From Streptomyces viridochromogenes DSM 40736 (GTDB taxonomy: Bacteria > Actinomycetota > Actinomycetes > Streptomycetales > Streptomycetaceae): a stretch of DNA of 48,332 bases. Every line of letters starts with the position of its first letter. The first letter of the stretch is position 1. Position numbers and translations under genes: made by a program. The notes under the pieces are model-generated. The model was not told the DNA's origin, did not search any database, and saw only the letters and a program-made list of their open reading frames with translations. This document shows, piece by piece, positions 8,241 through 16,414 of the stretch. The stretch is from contig NZ_GG657757.1 of NCBI RefSeq assembly GCF_000158955.1, positions 6,865,346 through 6,913,677 of the forward strand, read 5' to 3'.

Positions 8241-9164
8241 ATGAAGACGACGCAGACCCCCGCACCCCTGCCGGCCGAGTCCGGCGCCCCCCTGGCGAAG
8301 ACGGACGCCCCGCCGGGTCCGCCCCCGAAGGAGAAGAAGGAGGGCACGGTCCTCAACGTCTTCTCCCACGGCATCCTCGTCCTCTGGGCGATCATGGTGG
8401 TCATGCCGCTGCTGTGGGCGGTGATGACGTCCTTCAAGGACGACCGGTCCATCTTCTCCTCGCCCTGGTCGCTGCCGGACACGCTGCACTTCGACAACTG
8501 GTCGCGGGCGTGGACCGAGGCCAACATGAGCGACTACTTCCTCAACACCGTGCTGGTGGTGGGAGGTTCGCTCATCGGCACCCTGGTGCTCGGCTCGATG
8601 GCGGCCTACGTGCTCGCCCGCTTCGACTTCCCGGGCAACCGGTTCATCTACTTCCTCTTCATCGGCGGCATGAGCTTCCCGATCATGCTGGCGCTGGTCC
8701 CGCTGTTCTACGTCGTGAACAACATGGGCCTGCTGAACACCATCCACGGGCTGATCCTGGTCTACATCGCCTACTCGCTGCCGTTCACGGTGTTCTTCCT
8801 GACGGCGTTCTTCCGGACCCTGCCCACCTCGGTGGCGGAGGCGGCCTTCGTCGACGGCGCCTCGCACAGCCGGACGTTCTTCCAGATCATGCTGCCGATG
8901 GCCAAGCCCGGTCTGGTCAGCGTCGGCATCTTCAACTTCCTCGGCCAGTGGAACCAGTACATGCTGCCCACGGTCCTCAACACCGACCCGGACAAGCGCG
9001 TCCTCACCCAGGGGCTCGTCCAGCTGGCCGTGAGCCAGGGCTACAAGGGCGACTGGTCCGGGCTCTTCGCCGGCCTGGTGATGGCGATGCTGCCGGTCCT
9101 CGCCGCGTACATCGTCTTCCAGCGGCAGGTGGTGCAGGGGCTGACGGCCGGCGCCCTGAAGTAA
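8241..9164 (+). CDS. ngcG: NgcG-type sugar ABC transporter permease
   Basis: MalG-type permease of 307 residues, partner of NgcF. The N-terminal 35 residues are a Pro/Lys-rich cytoplasmic tail (TPAPLPAESGAP...GPPPKEKKEG), followed by six predicted membrane spans. The EAA loop is SVAEAAFVDGASHSRTFFQI, in the usual position about 100 residues from the C terminus. It ends the operon; a weak inverted repeat (CACGCC...GGCGTG) lies between here and the ROK gene, too short to call a terminator with confidence. Confidence 0.88.
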   Translation: MKTTQTPAPLPAESGAPLAKTDAPPGPPPKEKKEGTVLNVFSHGILVLWAIMVVMPLLWAVMTSFKDDRSIFSSPWSLPDTLHFDNWSRAWTEANMSDYFLNTVLVVGGSLIGTLVLGSMAAYVLARFDFPGNRFIYFLFIGGMSFPIMLALVPLFYVVNNMGLLNTIHGLILVYIAYSLPFTVFFLTAFFRTLPTSVAEAAFVDGASHSRTFFQIMLPMAKPGLVSVGIFNFLGQWNQYMLPTVLNTDPDKRVLTQGLVQLAVSQGYKGDWSGLFAGLVMAMLPVLAAYIVFQRQVVQGLTAGALK

Positions 9165-9346
9165 CCCTGCGGAATCGCTCGCGCACACGCCGCTCCCGAT
9201 CACGGGGTGGCGTGCACGTGTGTGTCCATGGACCCGGAAACCGTTCAACCTCTTGACGGGAGGCGACCCGAACGGCTCGACTTAGAGTTCACTAGTTGGA
9301 CATGGACGGGGTCTCATTGAAGCGGCCCCGCGCGCAGGAGGTCGTC

Positions 9347-10558
9347 GTGGAGACTCCGGGGTCGCAGTCGTCGCTGCACCGAGCCAACCTGGAGCGGGTC
9401 GTACGAGCCGTGCGCCTGGCGGGCTCCCTCACCCAGGCCGAGATCGCCCGGACGACCGGGCTGTCCGCGGCGACAGTATCCAACATCGTGCGGGAGTTGA
9501 AGGACGGCGGCACCGTCGAGGTCACACCCACCTCGGCGGGCGGCCGCCGGGCCCGCAGCGTGTCGCTGAGCGGGGACGCCGGGATCGTCATCGGGGTCGA
9601 CTTCGGCCACACCCACCTGCGGGTCGCGGTGGGGAACCTCGCGCACCAGGTGCTCGCCGAGGAGTCCGAGCCGCTGGATGTGGACGCCTCCTCTGCGCAG
9701 GGGTTCGACCGGGCGGAGCAGTTGGTCAGCCGGCTGATCGAGGCGACCGGGGTCGACCGGTCCAAGATCGCCGGGGTAGGTCTCGGCGTGCCCGGCCCGA
9801 TCGACGTCGAGTCCGGCACCCTCGGCTCGACCGCGATCCTGCCCGGCTGGACCGGCACCAAGCCCGCCGAGGAGCTGCGGGGGCGGCTCGGCGTTCCGGT
9901 GCACGTGGACAACGACGCCAACCTCGGTGCCCTGGGCGAGATGGTCTGGGGCAGCGGCCGGGGGGTGCGGGACCTGGCGTACATCAAGGTCGCCAGCGGT
10001 GTCGGCGCCGGTCTGGTGATCAACGGCAAGATCTATCGCGGTCCGGGCGGTACGGCCGGGGAGATCGGGCACATCACACTCGACGAGTCCGGCCCGGTCT
10101 GCCGCTGCGGGAACCGCGGCTGCCTGGAGACCTTCACGGCCGCGCGTTACGTGCTCCCGCTCCTGCAGTCCAGCCATGGCACCGACCTGACGATGGAAGG
10201 CGTCGTGCGGCTCGGGCGGGAGGGCGACCCGGGCTGCCGCCGGGTGATCGCCGACGTCGGCCGCCACATCGGCAGCGGAGTGGCCAATCTCTGCAATCTG
10301 CTGAACCCGAGCCGCGTGGTCCTCGGCGGTGATCTCGCCGAGGCCGGTGAGCTGGTGCTGGGGCCGATCCGGGAGTCCGTCGGCCGTTACGCCATCCCCA
10401 GTGCGGCACGCCATCTGTCCGTGCTCCCGGGGGCGCTCGGCGGCCGCGCGGAGGTGCTCGGGGCGCTCGCCCTCGCCCTCAGCGAGATGGGCGATTCGAC
10501 CCTTTTGGACGGAACTGCCCCTGGAACGCTACAGACAGCGACGCCTGCCTTCACTTAG
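9347..10558 (+). CDS. rok7B7: ROK-family transcriptional regulator Rok7B7
   Basis: DNA-binding carbon regulator of 403 residues. The frame is open back to TTG 9296 and ATG 9302, but GTG 9347 has an AGGAGG five bases upstream and gives METPGSQSSLHRANLERVV, so I prefer it. An N-terminal winged helix-turn-helix (LTQAEIARTTGLSAATVSNI, about 25-50) precedes a sugar-kinase-like ROK domain with the GVDFGHTHLRVA phosphate-binding motif, the VDNDAN motif, and the zinc motif CRCGNRGCLETF. Position between ngcEFG and xylFGH matches S. coelicolor rok7B7 (SCO6008), reported to control xylFGH and to affect carbon catabolite control and antibiotic production. The effector sugar is not visible in the sequence. 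Confidence 0.92.
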   Translation: METPGSQSSLHRANLERVVRAVRLAGSLTQAEIARTTGLSAATVSNIVRELKDGGTVEVTPTSAGGRRARSVSLSGDAGIVIGVDFGHTHLRVAVGNLAHQVLAEESEPLDVDASSAQGFDRAEQLVSRLIEATGVDRSKIAGVGLGVPGPIDVESGTLGSTAILPGWTGTKPAEELRGRLGVPVHVDNDANLGALGEMVWGSGRGVRDLAYIKVASGVGAGLVINGKIYRGPGGTAGEIGHITLDESGPVCRCGNRGCLETFTAARYVLPLLQSSHGTDLTMEGVVRLGREGDPGCRRVIADVGRHIGSGVANLCNLLNPSRVVLGGDLAEAGELVLGPIRESVGRYAIPSAARHLSVLPGALGGRAEVLGALALALSEMGDSTLLDGTAPGTLQTATPAFT

Positions 10559-10564
10559 AGAACG

Positions 10565-10604
10565 GATGGCACCGTTGCCATCTCGTTAAGAATTTACTTC
10601 TTGA
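10565..10604 (+). promoter_or_regulatory. two inverted repeats upstream of xylF, candidate ROK operator
   Basis: GATGGCA-CCGT-TGCCATC (10565-10582) is a perfect 7-bp inverted repeat directly after the rok7B7 stop. Four bases on, TTAAGAA-TTTAC-TTCTTGA (10586-10604) pairs 6 of 7 positions and runs into a -35-like TTGACG. AT-rich inverted repeats of this kind are typical of ROK operators, and Rok7B7 is the adjacent candidate. The first may instead be a small terminator. Confidence 0.45.
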
Positions 10605-10679
10605 CGTCGCACGTGTGGCCGAGTTGACTTCCAGCCACCTCGGCCGCAATGTCGCGGCCTCGTCAGGGAGGTTTCTGAA

Positions 10680-11792
10680 GTGAACACGCGTATGCGTCGC
10701 GCCGCTGTTGCGATGGCCGCCGGTGCGATGGCCGTTTCGCTTGCTGCCTGTGGCAGCGCCAAGGAGTCGGGCGACAAGGCCGGCTCCTCCGGGTCGCCCA
10801 AGAAGGGCGACGACATCAAGGTCGGTCTCCTCCTTCCGGAGAACGCGACCGCGCGGTACGAGAAGTTCGACCGGGTGCTCATCGAGAAGAAGGTCAAGGA
10901 ACTCACCGGCGGCAAGGGCGAGGTCGTCTACGCCAACGCCAAGCAGGACGCCAGCACGCAGAACCAGCAGGTCGACACGATGGTGACCAACAAGGTCGAC
11001 GTGCTGATCGTGGACGCGGTGGACTCCAAGGCCATCGCCGGCTCGGTGAAGAAGGCCAAGGACGCGGGCATCCCCGTCGTCGCCTACGACCGCCTGGCCG
11101 AGGGCCCGATCGACGCCTACACCTCGTTCGACAACGTCACCGTCGGCAAGACCCAGGGCGAGGCCCTGCTGAAGGCCCTCGGCTCCAAGGCCAAGAGCGG
11201 CCAGATCGTCATGATGAACGGGTCGTCCACCGACCCCAACGCCGCCCAGTTCAAGAAGGGCGCCCACGCCGTCCTCGACGGCAAGGTGAAGGTCGGCCGC
11301 GAGTACGACACCAAGGAGTGGAAGCCGGAGAACGCCAACGCCAACATGGAGGGCGCCATCTCCGCCCTCGGCAAGGACAAGATCGTCGGCGTCTACTCCG
11401 CCAACGACGGCATGGCGGGCGGCATCATCACGGCCCTGAAGGCGGCCGGCATCGCCGACATACCCGTCACCGGCCAGGACGCCGAACTCTCCGGCGTGCA
11501 GCGCATCGTGACCGGCGAGCAGTACATGAGCGTCTACAAGCCCTACCCGCAGGAGGCGGACGTCGCGGCCGAGATGGCCGTCGCCCTCGCCCAGGGCAAG
11601 TCACTCGACTCCATCGCCAAGGACAAGGTCGACAGCCCGACCACCAAGGCCATCCCTTCCGTGCTCGTCCCGGTCGTCTCGCTGACCAAGGACAACATCA
11701 AGGACACCGTCATCAAGGACGGCATCTACACGGTCGCTGAGATCTGCACGGGCAAGTACAAGGCCGCCTGCGACAAGGCCGGCCTCAAGTAG
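10680..11792 (+). CDS. xylF: xylose ABC transporter substrate-binding lipoprotein XylF
   Basis: Periplasmic-binding-protein-like lipoprotein (370 residues) for D-xylose uptake. It starts at GTG 10680 with AGGGAGG upstream. The signal peptide ends in a lipobox (VSLAACGS, Cys near 24). The mature part is a type-I sugar-binding fold: DDIKVGLLLPENATARYEKF, then VDVLIVDAVDSKAIAG, the hinge stretch GIPVVAYDRL and VTGQDAELSGVQRI, all as in XylF/RbsB-type proteins. It leads the xylFGH operon and is separated from xylG by 207 bases with two strong hairpins. The xylose assignment rests on synteny with rok7B7-xylFGH and on the YDRL hinge typical of XylF. Confidence 0.9.
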   Translation: MNTRMRRAAVAMAAGAMAVSLAACGSAKESGDKAGSSGSPKKGDDIKVGLLLPENATARYEKFDRVLIEKKVKELTGGKGEVVYANAKQDASTQNQQVDTMVTNKVDVLIVDAVDSKAIAGSVKKAKDAGIPVVAYDRLAEGPIDAYTSFDNVTVGKTQGEALLKALGSKAKSGQIVMMNGSSTDPNAAQFKKGAHAVLDGKVKVGREYDTKEWKPENANANMEGAISALGKDKIVGVYSANDGMAGGIITALKAAGIADIPVTGQDAELSGVQRIVTGEQYMSVYKPYPQEADVAAEMAVALAQGKSLDSIAKDKVDSPTTKAIPSVLVPVVSLTKDNIKDTVIKDGIYTVAEICTGKYKAACDKAGLK

Positions 11793-11811
11793 GCAGCCGT
11801 CAGGTCCCGCC

Positions 11812-11849
11812 GGAGTCACGGGAGTCCGCGTACGGACTCCCGTGACTCC
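11812..11849 (+). terminator. 17-bp perfect hairpin between xylF and xylG
   Basis: GGAGTCACGGGAGTCCG (11812-11828), loop CGTA, and the exact complement (11833-11849). There is no U-run, and xylG follows in the same direction. It could end most transcripts or protect the xylF message at its 3' end, which would give more binding protein than transporter. Confidence 0.65.
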
Positions 11850-11885
11850 CGCAGCGGACCGGCTGCCACGAGTTCCCACGAGTTC

Positions 11886-11934
11886 CTCCGGCGCCCCGCC
11901 ACACCAGCCCCGCAAGCTCCGCGGGGCGCCGGAG
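11886..11934 (+). terminator. second xylF-xylG hairpin, 13-bp perfect stem
   Basis: CTCCGGCGCCCCG (11886-11898) is exactly complementary to 11922-11934, with a 23-base loop. It lies 65 bases before the xylG start and is a second candidate attenuator or RNA-processing structure inside the operon. Confidence 0.5.
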
Positions 11935-11999
11935 TGATCACTCTTCCCACACTTCTGCACAACCTCCCGCCGGGTCAGGCGGCGAAGGAGATGGTTCAC

Positions 12000-12782
12000 G
12001 TGTCCGCTACGCCCGTGCTGGCGTTGCGCGGGGTCTCCAAGCGGTTCGGTGCCGTACAGGCGCTCACCGACGTAGAGCTTGAGGTCCACGCCGGTGAGGT
12101 GGTCGCCCTGGTGGGCGACAACGGCGCCGGAAAGTCCACGCTGGTCAAGACGATCGCCGGCGTGCACCCCATCGATGAGGGCGTCATCGAGTGGGACGGC
12201 AGGTCCGTCCAGATCAACAAGCCGCACGACGCCCAGAACCTGGGCATCGCGACCGTCTACCAGGACCTCGCGCTGTGCGACAACATCGATGTCGTCGGCA
12301 ACCTCTACCTCGGCCGGGAGATCCGCAAGCGCGGCGTCCTGGACGAGGTGGAGATGGAGCGCCGCTCCCGCGAGCTGCTCGACACGCTGTCGATCCGCAT
12401 CCCCAGCGTGCGCATCCCGATCGCCTCGCTCTCCGGCGGCCAGCGCCAGACCGTGGCCATCGCACGCTCCATGCTCGGCGAGCCCAAGCTGGTCATCCTC
12501 GACGAGCCCACCGCCGCCCTCGGCGTGGAGCAGACCGCACAGGTCCTCGACCTCGTCGAGCGGCTGCGGGAGCGCGGCCACGCCGTGATCCTCATCAGCC
12601 ACAACATGGCCGACGTCAAGGCCGTCGCGGACAAGGTCGCCGTGCTGCGCCTCGGCCGCAACAACGGCGTCTTCGAGGTCAAGTCGACCTCGCAGGAAGA
12701 GATCATCTCCGCCATCACGGGCGCCACGGACAACGCCGTGACCCGTCGTGCGGCGCGCACCAATGGGGAGATCAAGAAGTGA
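12000..12782 (+). CDS. xylG: xylose ABC transporter ATP-binding protein XylG (single ATPase domain)
   Basis: Energises XylH. The GTG at 12000 is preferred because AAGGAG ends nine bases before it; the ATG at 11991 lies directly against that site. The 260-residue product has one complete ATPase domain: Walker A GDNGAGKST (about 38-46), Q-loop TVYQDLALC, signature LSGGQRQTVAIARS, Walker B LVILDEPTAALG and switch His in LISHNMAD. Enteric XylG and RbsA fuse two such domains (about 510 residues); this short form presumably works as a dimer, like FrcA-type proteins. Its stop overlaps the xylH start. Confidence 0.92.
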   Translation: MSATPVLALRGVSKRFGAVQALTDVELEVHAGEVVALVGDNGAGKSTLVKTIAGVHPIDEGVIEWDGRSVQINKPHDAQNLGIATVYQDLALCDNIDVVGNLYLGREIRKRGVLDEVEMERRSRELLDTLSIRIPSVRIPIASLSGGQRQTVAIARSMLGEPKLVILDEPTAALGVEQTAQVLDLVERLRERGHAVILISHNMADVKAVADKVAVLRLGRNNGVFEVKSTSQEEIISAITGATDNAVTRRAARTNGEIKK

Positions 12783-14080
12783 GCATCGACAAGACCTCCG
12801 CGGCCCCGGACACGCCCGGGGACCACGTCGTGGCGAACCCCGAGGCGGCCAAGGCCGCCGTCACGGTCGTCGACCCCCGGCTGCTGGTGCGCGAGCAGGG
12901 CTTCGGGGGATACGTCACCGAGTTCAAGCGGAAGATGAAGTCCGGTGACCTGGGATCCATTCCGGTCGTCGTCGGCCTGGCCGTCATCTGGATCATCTTC
13001 CAGAGCCTGAACTCCAACTTCCTCACCGCGGGCAACCTGTCCGACATGTCCGTCGCCATGGTCGGTACGGGCATGATCGCCGTCGGCATCGTCTTCGTGC
13101 TGCTGCTCGGCGAGATCGACCTGTCGGTCGGCTCGGTCAGCGGTGTCGCCGGGGCCGGCTTCGCCGTGCTGAACGTCACCAACGGCATGAACGAGTGGCT
13201 CGCCTTCGTGCTGGCCATCGTCACCGGCACGGTCGCCGGCGCGCTGCACGGCTTCTTCTTCGCGAAGATCGGTGTCCCCGCGTTCGCCGTCACGCTGGCC
13301 GGCCTGCTCTTCTGGAACGGCTTCATGCTCCAGGTCCTGGGCGACAACGGCACCATCAACCTCGACCCGGACGGGGTCGTGGCCCAGCTGACCAGCTACT
13401 ACTTCTCGGACGTCGCCGCGGCGTACGGGCTGGCCGTCGTGGTGACCGCCGGTTACTTCCTCAGCTCGTTCCTGGGCAACCGGCGGCGGGAGGCCGCGGG
13501 GGTGCCGTCGCGGCCGCTGAGCGAGACCATCGTGCGCACGGCGCTGCTGGCGGTCCTCGCGTTCGCCGTCGCCATCGTCTTCAACCAGTACAAGGGCCTG
13601 CCGCTGGCCGTGGTGATCTTCATCGTGGTGCTGCTGGTCACGGACTTCGTGCTGCGGCGCACGGCGTACGGGCGGAAGGTGTTCGCGCTCGGCGGCAGCG
13701 TCGAGGCGTCGCGCCGGGCCGGTATCAACGTGGAGCTGGTGCGGATCTCGGTGTTCGCGATCTCCGGTACCTTCGCCGCGGTGGGTGGTCTGTTCATCGC
13801 GTCGAAGATCGCGGCGGCGAACCAGGGCGCCGGTGGGGGTGACCTGCTGATGAACGCGATCGCCGCGGCGGTGATCGGAGGGACGTCGCTGTTCGGTGGG
13901 CGGGGGCGTACGTGGAACGCGCTGCTCGGTGTGCTGGTGATCGTGTCCATTCAGTACGGGCTCGCCCTCGAGGGCATTGCCTCGCCGGTGCAGTACATGA
14001 TCACCGGTGGTGTGCTGTTGGCCACGGTTGTGATCGACGCTGTGACGCGTAAGACGCAGAAGACCGCGGGGCGTGCGTAG
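12779..14080 (+). CDS. xylH: xylose ABC transporter permease XylH
   Basis: Membrane permease of the RbsC/XylH family, 433 residues. GTG 12779 overlaps the xylG stop (GTGA). A cytoplasmic N-terminal tail of about 60 residues precedes 10 or more hydrophobic segments. Family landmarks are LLGEIDLSVGSVSGVAGA, FFFAKIGVPAFAVTLAGL, RRTAYGRKVFALGGSVEASR and the C-terminal AAVIGGTSLFGGRG. It is the last gene of the operon and is followed by a strong terminator. Confidence 0.92.
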   Translation: MSIDKTSAAPDTPGDHVVANPEAAKAAVTVVDPRLLVREQGFGGYVTEFKRKMKSGDLGSIPVVVGLAVIWIIFQSLNSNFLTAGNLSDMSVAMVGTGMIAVGIVFVLLLGEIDLSVGSVSGVAGAGFAVLNVTNGMNEWLAFVLAIVTGTVAGALHGFFFAKIGVPAFAVTLAGLLFWNGFMLQVLGDNGTINLDPDGVVAQLTSYYFSDVAAAYGLAVVVTAGYFLSSFLGNRRREAAGVPSRPLSETIVRTALLAVLAFAVAIVFNQYKGLPLAVVIFIVVLLVTDFVLRRTAYGRKVFALGGSVEASRRAGINVELVRISVFAISGTFAAVGGLFIASKIAAANQGAGGGDLLMNAIAAAVIGGTSLFGGRGRTWNALLGVLVIVSIQYGLALEGIASPVQYMITGGVLLATVVIDAVTRKTQKTAGRA

Positions 14081-14129
14081 CGCCGTGGGAGCTGCGCTGC
14101 GTGGGCGGACGCGGATGCGTCGTGGCTTG

Positions 14130-14151
14130 TCGCGCAGTTCCCCGCGCCCCT
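14130..14151 (-). repeat. Streptomyces-type intergenic repeat fragment
   Basis: On the minus strand the segment reads AGGGGCGCGGGG followed by AACTGCGCGA. This short element is, from memory, widely scattered between Streptomyces genes. It shares the GGGGCGCGGGG core with the copies at 36020 and 41789. Confidence 0.5.
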
Positions 14152-14161
14152 GAAGGGACAT

Positions 14162-14197
14162 GACTGTGCCCGGCATCGGAAGGTGCCGGGCACAGTC
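14162..14197 (+). terminator. terminator of xylFGH
   Basis: A perfect 14-bp stem, GACTGTGCCCGGCA (14162-14175) with its complement at 14184-14197 and an 8-base loop, 82 bases after xylH. No U-run, as is usual in Streptomyces. Confidence 0.8.
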
Positions 14198-14337
14198 GTG
14201 TCGTAGGTGGGGCGCAAGCTGGGTACAGCCGAACGCGTGACGTATGACGCATGGCCACGGCGCAGTCCTCAGGGGCGGAACATTAGACTCGACACGCCCG
14301 GCAACAGCTCGATCAGCTCTACTGCAAGGAGGCACGG

Positions 14338-16269
14338 GTGCCGCTGCTGACCCGTATCAGGGGACCGCGCGATCTGGACCGGCTCAGCCCGGAGGAGCTG
14401 AACCAGCTGGCGGAGGAGATCCGGACCTTCCTTGTCGAAGCGGTCTCCAAGACCGGCGGTCACCTCGGCCCCAACCTCGGCGTGGTGGAGCTCACCATCG
14501 CCCTGCACCGGGTCTTCGACTCGCCCAAGGACAAGGTGCTCTGGGACACCGGCCACCAGTCCTACGTTCACAAGCTCCTCACCGGCCGTCAGGACTTCTC
14601 CAAACTGAAGATGAAGGGCGGCCTGTCCGGCTACCCCTCGCAGGCCGAGTCCGAGCACGACGTCATCGAGAACTCGCACGCCTCGACCGTCCTCGGCTGG
14701 GCCGACGGTCTCGCCAAGGCCAACCAGCTGCGCGAACGGGACGACCACGTCGTCGCCGTCATCGGTGACGGGGCGCTGACCGGCGGCATGGCCTGGGAGG
14801 CGCTGAACAACATCGCCGAGGCCAAGGACCGCCCCCTCGTCATCGTCGTCAACGACAACGAGCGGTCGTACGCGCCCACCATCGGCGGTCTCGCCAACCA
14901 CCTCGCGACGCTGCGCACGACCGACGGCTACGAGCGCTTCCTGAGCCGCACCAAGGAGATCCTCGACCGCACGCCCGTCGTCGGCAAGCCGCTCTACGAG
15001 ACCCTGCACGGGGCGAAGAAGGGCCTGAAGGACTTCATCGCACCGCAGGGCATGTTCGAGGACCTCGGCCTCAAGTACGTCGGGCCGATCGACGGACACG
15101 ACATCGAGGCGCTGGAGTCGGCGCTCGCCCGGGCCAAGCGGTTCGGCGGACCCGTCATCGTGCACTGCCTCACCGAGAAGGGCCGCGGCTACCAGCCCGC
15201 CCTCCAGGACGAGGCCGACCGCTTCCACGCCGTCGGCAAGATCCACCCCGACACGGGCCTGCCGATCGCCTCCTCCGGCGCCGACTGGACGTCCGTCTTC
15301 GGTGAGGAGATGGTCAAGCTCGGCGAGGAGCGCGACGACGTCGTCGCCATCACGGCCGCCATGCTCCAGCCGGTGGGCCTGGAGAAGTTCGCCAAGCGGT
15401 TCCCCGAGCGGGTCTACGACGTCGGCATCGCCGAGCAGCACGGCGCGGTGTCGGCCGCGGGCCTGGCGACGGGCGGGGTGCACCCGGTGTTCGCGGTGTA
15501 CGCCACCTTCCTCAACCGCGCCTTCGACCAGGTACTGATGGACGTGGCGCTGCACAAGTGCGGGGTCACCTTCGTCCTGGACCGGGCCGGTGTCACGGGC
15601 ACCGACGGCGCCTCCCACAACGGCATGTGGGACATGTCGATCCTTCAGGTCGTGCCCGGGCTGCGGCTCGCCGCGCCGCGCGACGCCGACCAGGTCCGGG
15701 CGCAGCTGCGCGAGGCCGTCGCCGTCGACGACGCGCCGACCGTGGTCCGCTTCTCCAAGGGCGCCGTCGGCCCCGCCGTGCCCGCCGTGGGCCGTGTCGG
15801 CGGCATGGACGTGCTGCGCGAGCCCGGCACCGACCGGCCCGACGTGCTGCTGGTCTCCGTCGGCGCGCTCGCGCCGATGTGCCTGGAGATCGCCGGTCTG
15901 CTCGACCGGCAGGGCATCTCCACCACCGTCGTCGACCCGCGCTGGGTCAAGCCCGTCGACGAGGCGATGGCCCCGCTCGCCGAGCGGCACCGTGTGGTCG
16001 TCACCGTCGAGGACAACAGCCGCGTCGGCGGTGTCGGCTCGGCGGTCGCGCAGGCCCTGCGGGACGCGGGAGTCGACGTCCCGCTGCGCGACTTCGGCAT
16101 CCCGCCGCGCTTCCTCGACCACGCCTCGCGCGCCGAGGTCATGGCCGAGATCGGCCTCACCGCGCCGGACATCGCCCGCCAGGTGACCGGGCTGGTCGCC
16201 AAGCTGGACGGGCGGTACGAGCGCAGCGCCGCGGACGCCGTGGACTCGGTGGAGAGCGCGCGCGACTGA
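14338..16269 (+). CDS. dxs: 1-deoxy-D-xylulose-5-phosphate synthase
   Basis: Thiamine-diphosphate enzyme that condenses pyruvate with glyceraldehyde 3-phosphate to give DXP, the first step of the MEP isoprenoid pathway; cytoplasmic. 643 residues, normal for Dxs. GTG 14338 follows AAGGAGG. Motifs: WDTGHQSYVHKLLTGR, SEHDVIENSHASTVLGWADG, the ThDP-binding stretch GDGALTGGMAWEALNN, and the transketolase central region with GIAEQHGAVSAAGLATGG (catalytic Glu). It is a single transcription unit with hairpins on both sides. Confidence 0.96.
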   Translation: MPLLTRIRGPRDLDRLSPEELNQLAEEIRTFLVEAVSKTGGHLGPNLGVVELTIALHRVFDSPKDKVLWDTGHQSYVHKLLTGRQDFSKLKMKGGLSGYPSQAESEHDVIENSHASTVLGWADGLAKANQLRERDDHVVAVIGDGALTGGMAWEALNNIAEAKDRPLVIVVNDNERSYAPTIGGLANHLATLRTTDGYERFLSRTKEILDRTPVVGKPLYETLHGAKKGLKDFIAPQGMFEDLGLKYVGPIDGHDIEALESALARAKRFGGPVIVHCLTEKGRGYQPALQDEADRFHAVGKIHPDTGLPIASSGADWTSVFGEEMVKLGEERDDVVAITAAMLQPVGLEKFAKRFPERVYDVGIAEQHGAVSAAGLATGGVHPVFAVYATFLNRAFDQVLMDVALHKCGVTFVLDRAGVTGTDGASHNGMWDMSILQVVPGLRLAAPRDADQVRAQLREAVAVDDAPTVVRFSKGAVGPAVPAVGRVGGMDVLREPGTDRPDVLLVSVGALAPMCLEIAGLLDRQGISTTVVDPRWVKPVDEAMAPLAERHRVVVTVEDNSRVGGVGSAVAQALRDAGVDVPLRDFGIPPRFLDHASRAEVMAEIGLTAPDIARQVTGLVAKLDGRYERSAADAVDSVESARD

Positions 16270-16288
16270 CGCGGCTGAACGAGCTCTG

Positions 16289-16331
16289 ATGGGCCGGTGT
16301 CCCCACCGTGAGGGTGGTGGAACCGGCCCAT
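16289..16331 (+). terminator. terminator of dxs
   Basis: A perfect 10-bp outer stem (ATGGGCCGGT at 16289 and ACCGGCCCAT at 16322) with a further CCACC/GGTGG inner pairing, 19 bases after the dxs stop. Confidence 0.8.
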
Positions 16332-16414
16332 TGGCGTGAATTGGTCCGTGCCGGGGCATACGGATGGTGCCACCTCTCGATCATGTCGAGGACGACAAGC
16401 GTGGGAGGTACCCC

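Noticed and set aside
9296..9346. Upstream TTG/ATG starts of rok7B7
   Set aside because: They lack a ribosome site, while GTG 9347 has AGGAGG at five bases.
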